A stretch of 42,029 nucleotides of DNA from Hydrogenophaga sp. (GCF_030158645.1 NZ_JAOASO010000100.1:1-42029), one strand, 5' to 3'. Positions 31,417 to 40,296 are shown, counted from the first letter of the stretch. A program made the numbers and translations. Notes: generated from the letters alone by a model not told the origin.

Positions 31417-32424
31417 ATGAACATAGTGATTCTTGATGACTACCAGGACGCGGTCAGAAAGCTGAAGTGCGCCGACAAGCTCGAGCAGTACCCCGCCAAG
31501 GTATTCACCAACACCGTCAAAGGTGTCGGGCAACTGTCGATCCGACTGCGAGACGCCGATGTGCTGGTGCTGATCCGCGAACGCACCCAGGTCACTCGCC
31601 AGCTCATCGAAAAGTTGCCTCGACTCAAGCTCATCGCCCAGACGGGCCGGGTGGGTGCACACCTGGACGTGGCTGCCTGCACCGAGCGGGGGATTGCCGT
31701 GGCCGAGGGCGTCGGATCCCCAGTGTCCACGGCCGAACTCACCTGGGCCTTGGTCATGGCTTCCATGCGCCGCATCCCTCAGTACGTGTCGAATCTGAAG
31801 CACGGCGCCTGGCAGCAGGCGGGGCTCAAATCGGCGGCCATGCCGACCAATTTTGGCGTGGGCATGGTCTTGCGCGACAAAACACTCGGTGTGTGGGGCT
31901 ATGGCCGGATCGGGCAATTGGTGGCCGGCTACGGGCGCGCATTCGGCATGCAGGTGATCGTCTGGGGCAGCGAAGCATCGCGTGCCCGCGCTGTTGCCGA
32001 TGGGTTTGAGGCCGCAGCCAGCCGGGAAGCTTTTTTCTCCGAGGCCGACGTGCTGTCACTCCACCTGCGGCTGAGCGAAGCCAGCACGGGCTGCGTCACG
32101 CTGGAAGATCTGGGTCGGATGAAGCCCACATCGCTGCTGGTGAACACATCGCGTGCGGAACTGATCGAACCCGAGGCCTTGCTGGCTGCGCTCAACCGGG
32201 GTCGCCCTGGTCTTGCAGCGGTGGACGTGTTCGAATCGGAACCCATTCTGCAAGGGCACGCGTTGCTGCGGCTGGAGAACTGCATTTGCACGCCGCACAT
32301 AGGCTATGTGGAACAAGACAGCTACGAGCAGTACTTCTCCTCCGCCTTTGACAACGTGGTCAACTTCATCAAGGGAACGCCGACCAACATCGTGAATCCT
32401 GGCGCACTGCAGGTTCGCCGGTAG
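31417..32424 (+). CDS. D-2-hydroxyacid dehydrogenase family protein
   Basis: NAD(P)-dependent oxidoreductase of the phosphoglycerate/lactate dehydrogenase class. The 335-residue product has the Rossmann motif GVWGYGRIGQLVAGYGRAFG (161-166 core), and the catalytic triad Arg246 (NTSRAELIE), Glu275 (VFESEP) and His294 (TPHIGYVE). It starts MNIVILDDYQDAVRKL, a form shared with a subgroup annotated as D-2-hydroxyacid or hydroxypyruvate-type dehydrogenases, so the substrate is not determined. The true start is the ATG at 31417; longer frames overlap the small gene before it. A strong terminator follows. Confidence 0.92.
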   Translation: MNIVILDDYQDAVRKLKCADKLEQYPAKVFTNTVKGVGQLSIRLRDADVLVLIRERTQVTRQLIEKLPRLKLIAQTGRVGAHLDVAACTERGIAVAEGVGSPVSTAELTWALVMASMRRIPQYVSNLKHGAWQQAGLKSAAMPTNFGVGMVLRDKTLGVWGYGRIGQLVAGYGRAFGMQVIVWGSEASRARAVADGFEAAASREAFFSEADVLSLHLRLSEASTGCVTLEDLGRMKPTSLLVNTSRAELIEPEALLAALNRGRPGLAAVDVFESEPILQGHALLRLENCICTPHIGYVEQDSYEQYFSSAFDNVVNFIKGTPTNIVNPGALQVRR

Positions 32425-32437
32425 CGGACGGATTCGC

Positions 32438-32473
32438 CATCAAAAAACGCCGCATGTGCGGCGTTTTTTGATG
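32438..32473. terminator. Bidirectional intrinsic terminator between the dehydrogenase and fimV-like genes
   Basis: Up to 17 bp of stem (CATCAAAAAACGCCGCA, 32438-32454, with 32457-32473) and T6 on each strand. The innermost pair probably opens to give a four-base loop. Confidence 0.93.
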
Positions 32474-32485
32474 GTGTCGACGTGA

Positions 32486-34621
32486 TCAGTCCTTCTTGCC
32501 AGGCGAGTCCGTCCGACCAGGCTCGTTCGGCAAGTCAAAATCGAGCACTTCGAAGTCGATCAGGTTGCTGTTCGGTTCCCGGATGTGAAAGTCGGCCGGT
32601 TGCGGTGGTCTGGCCGAAGGCTCCACCAACCGATCCACCTCGGGCAGAGAGGCCTCGAAACGGTCCATCTCCGCGAACTCATCCAGATCGATGTCCAGCC
32701 CGAGGCGGGAAGACGATGGGTGCAGGTGGTCCAGGCCCATGGGCTGGGTGTGACGCTCCGAGGCATCGCGCAACGATGCCAGCTCCGGTGCCGTCAGCTT
32801 GTCGGCGGCCTTGAGTGGCTGCATGGCCGTGTGCTGAAAATCGCCCGCTGCGCGCGGTGCTGCCACGTCGCGCCGGATCAGGTCCTTGGCAATGGCGTGC
32901 AACATCAGCAGTTCTCGGTACGCCTCCAGATCGAACACCTCGGACGCGCTGTCTGTGGCGTCCCGGAAAATCGACTGCTCGATCAAATCCAGCACCCGGG
33001 GCTCGGGCCACAGCGCCTGGATGCGGCTGAATGCCGTCTCGTACGCCTCAAGGCCCCTGCCGCGTTGAGAGTACGCATCGAACGGCGGCGCTCCCGCGTT
33101 GAAAACGTGGTTGAACTCTTCGCGCAGGTTTTCGTAATCACCGCGGCGTCCCAGTCGGTGGTAAATGTGGAACAAGTCCAGGTACGTCAGTGCACTGGGC
33201 TCATGGCTTTCAGCCAGGTGGTCCTTGAGCACCTGGATGGCCTGCTCGTCCTCGCCCAGAGACACGAAAAAATCGGCCTGCTGCTGCACATCGAACAGCT
33301 CTTCAGTCGCCACCGAGCGGGACACATTCATCGCGCTGGTGGAGAACTCGCGCCGATCGCGGGCGGACAACGGGGCCTGGACCTCATCCGGCGACCGCAA
33401 CCCTTTGGATTTCACCGTCTCCTCGCTGGCAGCGGTCAACGCATCGAACGAGGAATCCTGGTCAAGATCGAGGTCGAGATCAACGCTGCCCGCCAGCGGC
33501 GTGAACCCGGAGCTTGCCTTGGACGCGCCATCGTCGGGCTGCAGCGGCACCAGCACGGTTTTGTCTTCCTCCTCGGGCGCCCACCAGGCGCGCGAGGCTT
33601 CGGAACCCTGAACCACGGCCACAGGGCGACGGCGCGCGACGAAAAGCACGGCCAGCAACGCCAGCAGCAACAGGCCTCCCAACAGATACACCAGCCAGTT
33701 CTGATAGCGCTGTGCGAGCGATTGTTCGAGCTGCGTGTTCAGATCGCCCAATGCGGACTGCGACCGGGCCTGCTCTTGACGCAGCCGCGCCACCTCGGAC
33801 TCCAGTGCCGACAGTTTTTGCGCATCGCGCAAGACGTCTTCAGGGGAAGCATTGATGCTCTTCCACAGCAGCGCCGCTGCAGCGCGTGTTTCTTCAGACG
33901 CGCTGGGCTCGCTGAGCAGCAGAGGCGAGAGCTTGAGCGTTGGGTCGCGTTCAATACCGGTGGTGAGGTCGATCGGATCCAGTTGCAGCCTGGGCGCGGT
34001 GACCACGGGTGCCTTGGCTGGCGCACGCCGCACCACGGAGGCCGGGCGCTGCACGGGTGCTTCTGCACGGGCTGGGGCAGGTTGCCTGGACGGCGCCGTG
34101 CCCGATGCCTGCGCAGAAGTCTGCGCCGAAGCGTTGGGGGCTGATGCGGCCGACACCGGGCCAGGAGCACCCACCACGGCGGCCGCTCGGGCCGGTGCTG
34201 CGGCCAACGCTGTGCTCGAAGCCGCCGCCGATGGGGTCGCCGCTGCGACCGGTTCGTTGATCAGGTCGGCGAGCAGCACAAAGCGGCGTGTGAACTGCGT
34301 ACCGCAGCCTGCCCGAACGTACAGCGTGACGAAGGGTTCGTTGACCGGCAGGCTGGATTGGACCCGGACGGAGGCCTCCGCGTCGGGTGCCGTCTTTTGT
34401 GGTGATGTGCGCACCAGGTTCGCGGCCACCTGGGTGTCGCCGTAAAACACATCGGTTTCGATGCAGAGATTGGCGAGGTCCTCACCAGGCGCCAGCAGAA
34501 CCTGCACGCGAACGTCCAGGGCTCTCCCGATCACGGCCGCACCGCTGTGCCGACCAAGGGTCACGGCGTAACTGCTCAAGGCAGTTGATAGCAAAATACA
34601 ACCTGTCCAGTACTTGCGCAC
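32486..34621 (-). CDS. FimV/HubP-like inner-membrane protein without LysM
   Basis: Relatives organise type IV pili and polar structures at the pole. The 711-residue product has a signal-like N-terminus, a beta domain with GRALDVRVQVLLAPGEDL and two pairs of Cys (52, 106 and others), an Ala/Pro-rich stretch (125-215), a coiled coil (265-306), one transmembrane helix (about 309-329, VYLLGGLLLLALLAVLFVAR), acidic cytoplasmic linkers, and TPR-like helices (440-550). The C-terminus ends NLIDFEVLDFDL. No LysM domain is visible, unlike classic FimV. Start GTG at 34621 with GGAAG six bases upstream. It diverges from the acyl-CoA cluster. Confidence 0.82.
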   Translation of the reverse strand: MRKYWTGCILLSTALSSYAVTLGRHSGAAVIGRALDVRVQVLLAPGEDLANLCIETDVFYGDTQVAANLVRTSPQKTAPDAEASVRVQSSLPVNEPFVTLYVRAGCGTQFTRRFVLLADLINEPVAAATPSAAASSTALAAAPARAAAVVGAPGPVSAASAPNASAQTSAQASGTAPSRQPAPARAEAPVQRPASVVRRAPAKAPVVTAPRLQLDPIDLTTGIERDPTLKLSPLLLSEPSASEETRAAAALLWKSINASPEDVLRDAQKLSALESEVARLRQEQARSQSALGDLNTQLEQSLAQRYQNWLVYLLGGLLLLALLAVLFVARRRPVAVVQGSEASRAWWAPEEEDKTVLVPLQPDDGASKASSGFTPLAGSVDLDLDLDQDSSFDALTAASEETVKSKGLRSPDEVQAPLSARDRREFSTSAMNVSRSVATEELFDVQQQADFFVSLGEDEQAIQVLKDHLAESHEPSALTYLDLFHIYHRLGRRGDYENLREEFNHVFNAGAPPFDAYSQRGRGLEAYETAFSRIQALWPEPRVLDLIEQSIFRDATDSASEVFDLEAYRELLMLHAIAKDLIRRDVAAPRAAGDFQHTAMQPLKAADKLTAPELASLRDASERHTQPMGLDHLHPSSSRLGLDIDLDEFAEMDRFEASLPEVDRLVEPSARPPQPADFHIREPNSNLIDFEVLDFDLPNEPGRTDSPGKKD

Positions 34622-34697
34622 GCCAGACTTCCTTCTTTCGTTCGTTGGGCGATTCTGTCATAGCTCCAACAGGCTTCATTCCAAATACAACACGCTT

Positions 34698-36218
34698 ATG
34701 CAACCCATCTTTCAAAACACAGGCATCGTGGGAACCGGCGCCATGGGCCGCGGAATCGCCCAGATGGCGGCCCAGGCAGGCAGCGAGGTCCGGCTGTTCG
34801 ATGTCCAGCCCGGTGCAGCGCTCGCCGCGCGTGATGCATTGCAAACCACCTGGCAGACGCTGGTCACCAAAAACAAGATGACGGTCGAGCAGATGCAAGC
34901 CTGCATGGACCGGCTCCGGCTGGCCGATGCCTTGAGCGACCTCGCACCTTGCGATCTGGTGATCGAGGCGATCGTCGAGCGGCTCGACGTCAAGCAGCGC
35001 CTGTTCGCCGAACTCGAAGGCATCGTCGGGCCCGACGCGGTGCTGGCGACCAACACCTCGTCGCTGTCGGTCACGGCGATTGCCGCGCCGCTCAAGCGGC
35101 CCGCCCAACTGGCGGGCTTTCACTTCTTCAACCCGGTGCCGCTGATGCGCGTGGTGGAAGTGATCGCCGGACTGAAGACCAGCGCATCGGTGTGCCAACG
35201 GTTGACCGCTTTCACCCGCCAGTTCGGCCACACCCCCGTGACCGCGCAGGACACGCCCGGCTTCATCGTGAACCACGCCGGACGTGGCTACGGCACCGAG
35301 GCCTTGCGTGTGGTGGGCGAACGTGTGGCCGACTTCGCCACCATCGACCGCATCCTGAAAGACCAGATGGGCTTTCGCCTCGGCCCGTTCGAGCTGATGG
35401 ACCTGACCGCGCTGGACGTGTCGCACCCGGTCATGGAATCCATTTACCACCAGTACTTTGAGGAGCCCCGCTACCGACCCAGCGTGATCACCGCACAGCG
35501 GCTCGCCGGTGGCGTGGTGGGCAAAAAGGTGGGCGAAGGTTTTTATGCCTATGACAAAGGGGTGGCCCAGGTGCAGCCCGAGCCGGCCGTGCCGGCGGTG
35601 GCCGAGCTGCCGCCGGTGTGGGTGTCGCCCAAGGCGGCACGGCGCGCCGAGCTGTACCAGTTGCTCAAAGACCTGGGCGCGCAGATCGAAACCGCGGCCG
35701 CCCCCTCTTCCGCTGCGCTGATCGTGGTGGCGCCGCTGGGCCTGGACGTGACCACCCTGGCCGCCGTGGAACGGCTGGACGCCACGCGCACCGTGGGCAT
35801 CGACATGATGCTGGACGACGCGTCGGTGAAACGCCGGGTGCTCGCCACCAACCCCGCCACCCGCCCCGACATGGCGCAGGCGGCCCGCGCACTCTTTGCG
35901 CGCGATGGCAAGGCGGTGAGCGTGATCCGCGACAGCGGCGGATTCGTCACGCAACGCGTGGTGGCCACCATCGTCAACATCGCGGCCGACATGTGCCAGC
36001 AAGGCATCTGCTCCCCCGCCGACCTGGACGTGGCCGTGACACTCGGCCTCGGTTACCCCATGGGTCCGCTGGCCATGGGCGACCGCATCGGCCCGACCAA
36101 CATGCTGGAGATCCTGTTCAACCTGCAAACGGTCTATGGCGACCCACGTTACCGCCCGTCTCCCTGGTTGCGTCGCCGTGGCGCGCTCGGCCTGAGCCTC
36201 ACGCACGAGGAAGCCTGA
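34698..36218 (+). CDS. 3-hydroxyacyl-CoA dehydrogenase, PaaH-like, with two C-terminal domains
   Basis: NAD-dependent enzyme oxidising 3-hydroxyacyl-CoA to 3-ketoacyl-CoA. The 506-residue product has the dinucleotide motif GIVGTGAMGRGIAQMAAQAG, then LATNTSSLSVTAIA, HFFNPVPLMRVVEVI, TPGFIVNHAGRGYGTEAL, and a second C-terminal dehydrogenase domain with DSGGFVTQRVVATIVNIAAD and GLGYPMGPLAMGDRIG. That double layout is typical of the PaaH type used in phenylacetate and related acyl-CoA breakdown. The ATG at 34698 was chosen because it starts the Rossmann fold; the frame upstream overlaps the divergent fimV promoter. The crotonase gene starts 1 bp after its stop. Confidence 0.93.
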   Translation: MQPIFQNTGIVGTGAMGRGIAQMAAQAGSEVRLFDVQPGAALAARDALQTTWQTLVTKNKMTVEQMQACMDRLRLADALSDLAPCDLVIEAIVERLDVKQRLFAELEGIVGPDAVLATNTSSLSVTAIAAPLKRPAQLAGFHFFNPVPLMRVVEVIAGLKTSASVCQRLTAFTRQFGHTPVTAQDTPGFIVNHAGRGYGTEALRVVGERVADFATIDRILKDQMGFRLGPFELMDLTALDVSHPVMESIYHQYFEEPRYRPSVITAQRLAGGVVGKKVGEGFYAYDKGVAQVQPEPAVPAVAELPPVWVSPKAARRAELYQLLKDLGAQIETAAAPSSAALIVVAPLGLDVTTLAAVERLDATRTVGIDMMLDDASVKRRVLATNPATRPDMAQAARALFARDGKAVSVIRDSGGFVTQRVVATIVNIAADMCQQGICSPADLDVAVTLGLGYPMGPLAMGDRIGPTNMLEILFNLQTVYGDPRYRPSPWLRRRGALGLSLTHEEA

Positions 36219-36219
36219 C

Positions 36220-36999
36220 ATGACCGCGAGTCTCAAGAGCCACAGCCATGGCCAGACCATGGTGCTGACCATCAGCAACCCCGAGCACCGCAACGCCCTT
36301 GGGCCCGACATGTACGCCGCGGGCGTGGAAGCGCTCAATGTGGCCGAGAGCAGCCCCGAGGTGCGCAGCGTGGTCATCACCGGCGAGGGCAACCACTTCT
36401 GTGCCGGTGGCAATCTGCAGCGCCTGCTGGCCAACCGCCAGCAACCACCCGAGGTTCAGGCGCAGAGCATCGAAGGACTGCACAACTGGATCGAGACCAT
36501 CCGAGCGTTTCCCAAGCCGGTGGTGGCTGCGGTGGAAGGCTCGTGCGCCGGTGCCGGCTTTTCGCTCGCGCTGGCCTGTGACATGGTGGTGGCTGCACAC
36601 AGCAGCGTGTTTGTGATGGCCTACAGCAACGTGGGCCTGTCCCCCGACGGTGGCGCCACCTGGAGCCTGATGCGCGCCCTGCCCCGCGCCACCGCCCTGC
36701 AGTTGCTGATGTGCGGAGACCGCATCGGCGCCGAGCGGTTGCAGCAGCTCGGTGTGATCAACACCGTGAGCGCCACGGGCGAAGCGCTGACCGAGGCGCT
36801 CGCGCTGTGCGAACGCCTCAACGCGCGGGCGCCGAACGCGCTGGCCAGCATCAAGGAGCTGGCCAACGACGCGCCCACCGTGCCGCTGCATGCACAGTTG
36901 GGCGCCGAGCGCGACCACTTCGTGCGCAACCTGCACCACGCCAACGCGGGCGAAGGCATCGACGCCTTCATCAACAAGCGTCCCGCGCAATACCGCTGA
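36220..36999 (+). CDS. Crotonase-superfamily acyl-CoA enzyme, probably isomerase or oxepin-CoA type
   Basis: The 259-residue product has the crotonase fold: ISNPEHRNALGPDMYAAGVE, oxyanion-hole motifs NHFCAGGNLQRL (58-69) and GSCAGAGFSLALACDMVVAA (107-126). The two catalytic glutamates of enoyl-CoA hydratase are absent: the positions are Ser115 (GAGFS) and Tyr135 (FVMAYS). Instead an aspartate stands in LSPDGGATW (Asp143), as in PaaG-type isomerases. So it is probably an isomerase or a ring-modifying enzyme (annotated in some genomes as oxepin-CoA hydrolase, alternative type), not a plain hydratase. It is tightly coupled to the dehydrogenase before it and precedes the Crp/Fnr regulator by 109 bp. 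Confidence 0.9.
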   Translation: MTASLKSHSHGQTMVLTISNPEHRNALGPDMYAAGVEALNVAESSPEVRSVVITGEGNHFCAGGNLQRLLANRQQPPEVQAQSIEGLHNWIETIRAFPKPVVAAVEGSCAGAGFSLALACDMVVAAHSSVFVMAYSNVGLSPDGGATWSLMRALPRATALQLLMCGDRIGAERLQQLGVINTVSATGEALTEALALCERLNARAPNALASIKELANDAPTVPLHAQLGAERDHFVRNLHHANAGEGIDAFINKRPAQYR

Positions 37000-37050
37000 G
37001 GTTCCGCGCAAGCGTGGCAGCGCAGACCCTCTGCGCGCATACCCTGAGCC

Positions 37051-37074
37051 TGTTGCCACGTCCCAGTGGCGACA
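37051..37074. promoter_or_regulatory. Dyad with CRP-family geometry in front of the regulator gene
   Basis: TGTTGCCAC and GTGGCGACA form 9-bp arms with one mismatch around a 6-bp spacer. The inner GCCAC-N6-GTGGC has exactly the half-site spacing of Crp/Fnr operators. It ends 34 bp before the ATG of the Crp/Fnr gene, suggesting autoregulation. Confidence 0.5.
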
Positions 37075-37108
37075 ATCATCGACCTTTCAGTCACTCAAAA
37101 GACAGCCC

Positions 37109-37828
37109 ATGGACGAACCGATTCTGACAATGGAAGAACGCGAGGCGATCAACAGTGGTCGCTGGTTCTCCAGCCTTTCTCCTTCCCTGCGGCACGACAT
37201 ACTCCGATGCGCCTACGTCAAGCGATTCAAGGACGGCGACCTGATCGTCGCCCGAGGCGATCCGCCCTCCGAATGGACGGCGGTGGCCAAGGGAGCCGTG
37301 CGCGTGAGCTCGACGTCGTTGTCGGGCAAGCAGATCACGCTGACTTACGTGGAGCCGGGCGTGTGGTTCGGCGACGTGGCGATGTTCGACGGCGACCAGC
37401 GAACGCACGACGCCTATGCCCATGGGGCCACCACGTTGCTGTGTGTGGCGCGCACCGATTTTCAGAAGATCCTCAGCACACACGTGGAGCTGTACGAAGC
37501 CCTGATGCGCCTGCAGGCTCGGCGCATCCGCACGCTGTTCGGCCTGGTGGAAGACCTCAACACCCTGCCCTTGCGCGCGCGCCTGGCCAAACAACTGCTG
37601 CACCTGGTGCGCAGCTACGGCGTGCCTTGCCTCTCCGACGGCAACGAAATGCGCATCGGTCTGCAACTGGCGCAGGAAGAGCTGGCCCAGTTGCTCGGTG
37701 CCTCGCGCCAGCGGGTCAACCAGGAACTCAAGTCGATGGAGCGCGACGATGCCATCCGCATCGAACAGGGCGGACTGGTGGTGCGCAACCGGGACATGCT
37801 GATGCGCATCGCGGAAGCCGAATCCTGA
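37109..37828 (+). CDS. Crp/Fnr family transcriptional regulator
   Basis: The 239-residue product has an N-terminal cyclic-nucleotide-binding fold (about 20-125: KRFKDGDLIVARGDPPSEWT, YVEPGVWFGDVAMFDGDQRT), a dimer helix (130-165) and a C-terminal helix-turn-helix with LAQEELAQLLGASRQRVNQE (187-206). There is no cluster of N-terminal cysteines, so it is not an iron-sulfur Fnr, and the cAMP-contact residues of true CRP are not obvious. The likely effector is unknown. It lies between genes of acyl-CoA breakdown on the same strand, with a matching dyad upstream of its start, so it may control this cluster. Confidence 0.92.
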   Translation: MDEPILTMEEREAINSGRWFSSLSPSLRHDILRCAYVKRFKDGDLIVARGDPPSEWTAVAKGAVRVSSTSLSGKQITLTYVEPGVWFGDVAMFDGDQRTHDAYAHGATTLLCVARTDFQKILSTHVELYEALMRLQARRIRTLFGLVEDLNTLPLRARLAKQLLHLVRSYGVPCLSDGNEMRIGLQLAQEELAQLLGASRQRVNQELKSMERDDAIRIEQGGLVVRNRDMLMRIAEAES

Positions 37829-37877
37829 GGCCGCGCGTGATGGCCTCCCCTCTCAACTTTCACCCAGGCCTTCACGC

Positions 37878-38963
37878 ATGAGCGACACCCAGAATTTCAC
37901 CGGCACCCGCCCCGTGGCGGGGCAACATCTGTTCGACGAAGCCGCCCTGGCCGCCTGGCTGCACAGCCGCCTGCCCGGCTTTGAAGGGCCGCTCACGGTG
38001 GAGATGTTCAAGGGGGGGCAGTCCAACCCGACCTACAAACTCATCACGCCGCAGCGCGCCTATGTGATGCGCGCCAAACCCGGCCCGGTGGCCAAGCTGC
38101 TGCCCTCGGCCCACGCCATCGAACGCGAGTTCCGCGTGATGAGCGCACTGCACGGCACCGGCGTGCCGGTGGCGCAGATGCACGTGTTGTGCGAAGACGA
38201 ATCGGTGATCGGCCGCGCGTTCTACGTCATGGAGTGCGTCAACGGCCGCGTGCTGTGGGACCAGTCGTTGCCGGGCATGACGAACCAGCAACGCGGCGCG
38301 ATCTACAACGAGATGAACCGCGTCATCGCCGCGCTGCACACGGTCAAGCCACTGGCCATCGGCCTGGACGGCTATGGCAAGCCGGGCAATTACTTCGAGC
38401 GCCAGATTGGCCGCTGGAGCAAGCAGTACGTGGCGTCCATCACCCAGCCCATTCCCGAGATGGACCAGCTCATGGCATGGTTGCCGAACAACATCCCGGC
38501 CATGGCGCGCGATGAGTCCATGCTCTCGGTGGTGCACGGCGACTTCCGGCTCGACAACATGATGTTCCACCCGGAGGAAGCGCGCGTGCTCGCGGTGCTC
38601 GACTGGGAGCTCTCCACCTTGGGCCATCCGCTGGCGGACTTCAGTTACCACTGCATGTCCTGGCACATTCCGCCCGGCCTGTTCCGCGGCATCGGCGGGC
38701 TGGACGTGAAGGCGCTGGGCATTCCGACCGAAGACGAGTACATCGCGCTCTACTGCGAGCGCACCGGCATCGCCCAGCCCGCGCAGCTCAAGGCCGACTG
38801 GAATTTCTACCTCGCCTACAACATGTTCCGCCTGGCGGCCATCCTGCAAGGCATTGCCAAGCGGGTCGAGGCCGGCACGGCGTCGAGCGATCAGGCGGTG
38901 AAATCTGCTGCCGGTGCCCGACCCATGGCCGAAATGGCCTGGCGATTCGCCAGCGCCCGCTGA
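37878..38963 (+). CDS. ACAD10-like phosphotransferase (APH family)
   Basis: Kinase-like protein of the aminoglycoside phosphotransferase fold. The 361-residue product has a Gly/Ser loop [12 protein letters not shown], Lys in YVMRAKPGP, the catalytic loop [13 protein letters not shown] (His220, Asp222, Asn227) and [20 protein letters not shown] (Asp242). This subgroup is fused to an acyl-CoA dehydrogenase in ACAD10/11 of animals, and in bacteria often sits next to one, as here. Its proposed role is phosphorylating 4-hydroxyacyl-CoA so that the paired dehydrogenase can act. It is not an antibiotic-resistance gene by this context. Start ATG at 37878 lies 49 bp after the regulator. Confidence 0.9.
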   Translation: MSDTQNFTGTRPVAGQHLFDEAALAAWLHSRLPGFEGPLTVEMFKGGQSNPTYKLITPQRAYVMRAKPGPVAKLLPSAHAIEREFRVMSALHGTGVPVAQMHVLCEDESVIGRAFYVMECVNGRVLWDQSLPGMTNQQRGAIYNEMNRVIAALHTVKPLAIGLDGYGKPGNYFERQIGRWSKQYVASITQPIPEMDQLMAWLPNNIPAMARDESMLSVVHGDFRLDNMMFHPEEARVLAVLDWELSTLGHPLADFSYHCMSWHIPPGLFRGIGGLDVKALGIPTEDEYIALYCERTGIAQPAQLKADWNFYLAYNMFRLAAILQGIAKRVEAGTASSDQAVKSAAGARPMAEMAWRFASAR

Positions 38964-39003
38964 ACCCCTACGCACCACATCACATCACCCACCAGGAGAC
39001 ACC

Positions 39004-40263
39004 ATGAATTTCGACTACACCGACAAGGTCAAGGACATGCGCGAGCGCCTTCTGGCGTTCATGGACGAGCACATCTACCCGAACGAAGCGCGCTTCTTCG
39101 GCGAGATCGCGGCCAACCGCGCCAAGGGCAACGCATGGATCCCGACCGAGATCATTGAAGAGCTCAAACCCAAGGCCAAGGCCGCCGGATTGTGGAACTT
39201 GTTCTTGCCGCGCAGCCCGCGCGCGCCGCAGGGTCTGTCCAACCTCGAGTACGCACCCATGTGCGAAATCATGGGCCGCGTGCCGTTCGCCGCCGAGGTG
39301 TTCAACTGCTCGGCGCCCGACACCGGCAACATGGAAACCTTCGAGCGCTACGCCAGCGAAGAGCTCAAGGACCGCTGGCTGGAACCCCTGCTGCGCGGTG
39401 AGATCCGCTCGGCTTTCCTGATGACCGAGCCCGACGTGGCCTCATCGGACGCCACCAACATCGAGTGCAGCATCGTGCGAGATGGCGACGAATACGTGAT
39501 CAACGGGCGCAAGTGGTGGTCGTCGGGCGCCGGCGACCCACGCTGCGCGGTCTACATCGTCATGGGCAAGAGCAACCCGGAAGCGCCGCGCCATTCGCAG
39601 CAGTCGATGATCATTGTCCCGGCCAACAGCCAGGGCGTGACCATCGTGCGGCCACTCTCGGTGTTCGGCTACGACGACGCGCCCCATGGCCACATGGAGG
39701 TGCTGCTCAAGAACGTGCGCGTGCCCGTGGGCAACCTGCTGCTGGGCGAGGGCCGTGGTTTCGAAATTGCGCAAGGGCGCCTGGGCCCCGGGCGCATTCA
39801 CCATTGCATGCGCTCCATCGGCGCGGCCGAGCGCGCCATGGAACTCATGTGCAAGCGACTCAACACCCGCATCGCGTTCGGCAAACCCGTCTCCGCCCAA
39901 TCGGTGTGGCACGAGCGACTGGCCGATGCACGCTGCCGCATCGAGATGGCGCGCCTGCTCACGCTCAAAGCCGCCTACATGATGGACACCGTGGGCAACA
40001 AGGTGGCCAAGGCCGAGATCGCGATGATCAAGGTGGTGGCACCCAACATGGCCTGCGACATCATCGACATGGCCATTCAGGCCCACGGCGGGGGCGGTGT
40101 GAGCGACGATTTCCCGCTCGCCTACAGCTACGCCAACCAGCGCACCCTGCGCCTGGCCGACGGTCCGGACGAAGTGCACCGCATGTCGATCGCCAAGCTC
40201 GAACTGGCCAAACACATGCTGGTGAAAACCGAGGTGGAGATGCCGATCACGCGCGGCTCCTGA
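39004..40263 (+). CDS. Acyl-CoA dehydrogenase, ACAD10/11-like
   Basis: FAD enzyme that desaturates or otherwise processes acyl-CoA. The 419-residue product shows [20 protein letters not shown] (FAD/substrate loop, 137-156), the [20 protein letters not shown] strand, [40 protein letters not shown] and the C-terminal [20 protein letters not shown]. In many acyl-CoA dehydrogenases the catalytic base is Glu in YEGTSE; here the matching position reads ADGPDE, with Asp386. It follows the APH-like gene by 40 bp with a GGAG site. The pair fits the bacterial equivalent of ACAD10/11, acting on 4-hydroxy fatty acids or lactones. Confidence 0.92.
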   Translation: MNFDYTDKVKDMRERLLAFMDEHIYPNEARFFGEIAANRAKGNAWIPTEIIEELKPKAKAAGLWNLFLPRSPRAPQGLSNLEYAPMCEIMGRVPFAAEVFNCSAPDTGNMETFERYASEELKDRWLEPLLRGEIRSAFLMTEPDVASSDATNIECSIVRDGDEYVINGRKWWSSGAGDPRCAVYIVMGKSNPEAPRHSQQSMIIVPANSQGVTIVRPLSVFGYDDAPHGHMEVLLKNVRVPVGNLLLGEGRGFEIAQGRLGPGRIHHCMRSIGAAERAMELMCKRLNTRIAFGKPVSAQSVWHERLADARCRIEMARLLTLKAAYMMDTVGNKVAKAEIAMIKVVAPNMACDIIDMAIQAHGGGGVSDDFPLAYSYANQRTLRLADGPDEVHRMSIAKLELAKHMLVKTEVEMPITRGS

Positions 40264-40270
40264 GTCCGCC

Positions 40271-40296
40271 CTGCCCGCTGCGTGATCAGCGGGCAG
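40271..40296. terminator. Hairpin between convergent genes, possible terminator
   Basis: A perfect 10-bp stem CTGCCCGCTG/CAGCGGGCAG (40271-40280 with 40287-40296) with a 6-nt loop. It overlaps the last codons of the convergent hypothetical gene. No U-run follows on either strand, so termination would need other factors. Confidence 0.45.

Noticed and set aside
34482..36434. Open frame of 650 codons opposite the 3-hydroxyacyl-CoA dehydrogenase
   Set aside because: Antisense shadow of a gene with clear dehydrogenase motifs; it also crosses the divergent promoter and the start of fimV.
37878..38963. Aminoglycoside resistance phosphotransferase
   Set aside because: The fold is the same, but the context and ACAD10-like motifs point to acyl-CoA metabolism; no resistance-type neighbours or mobile element are present.
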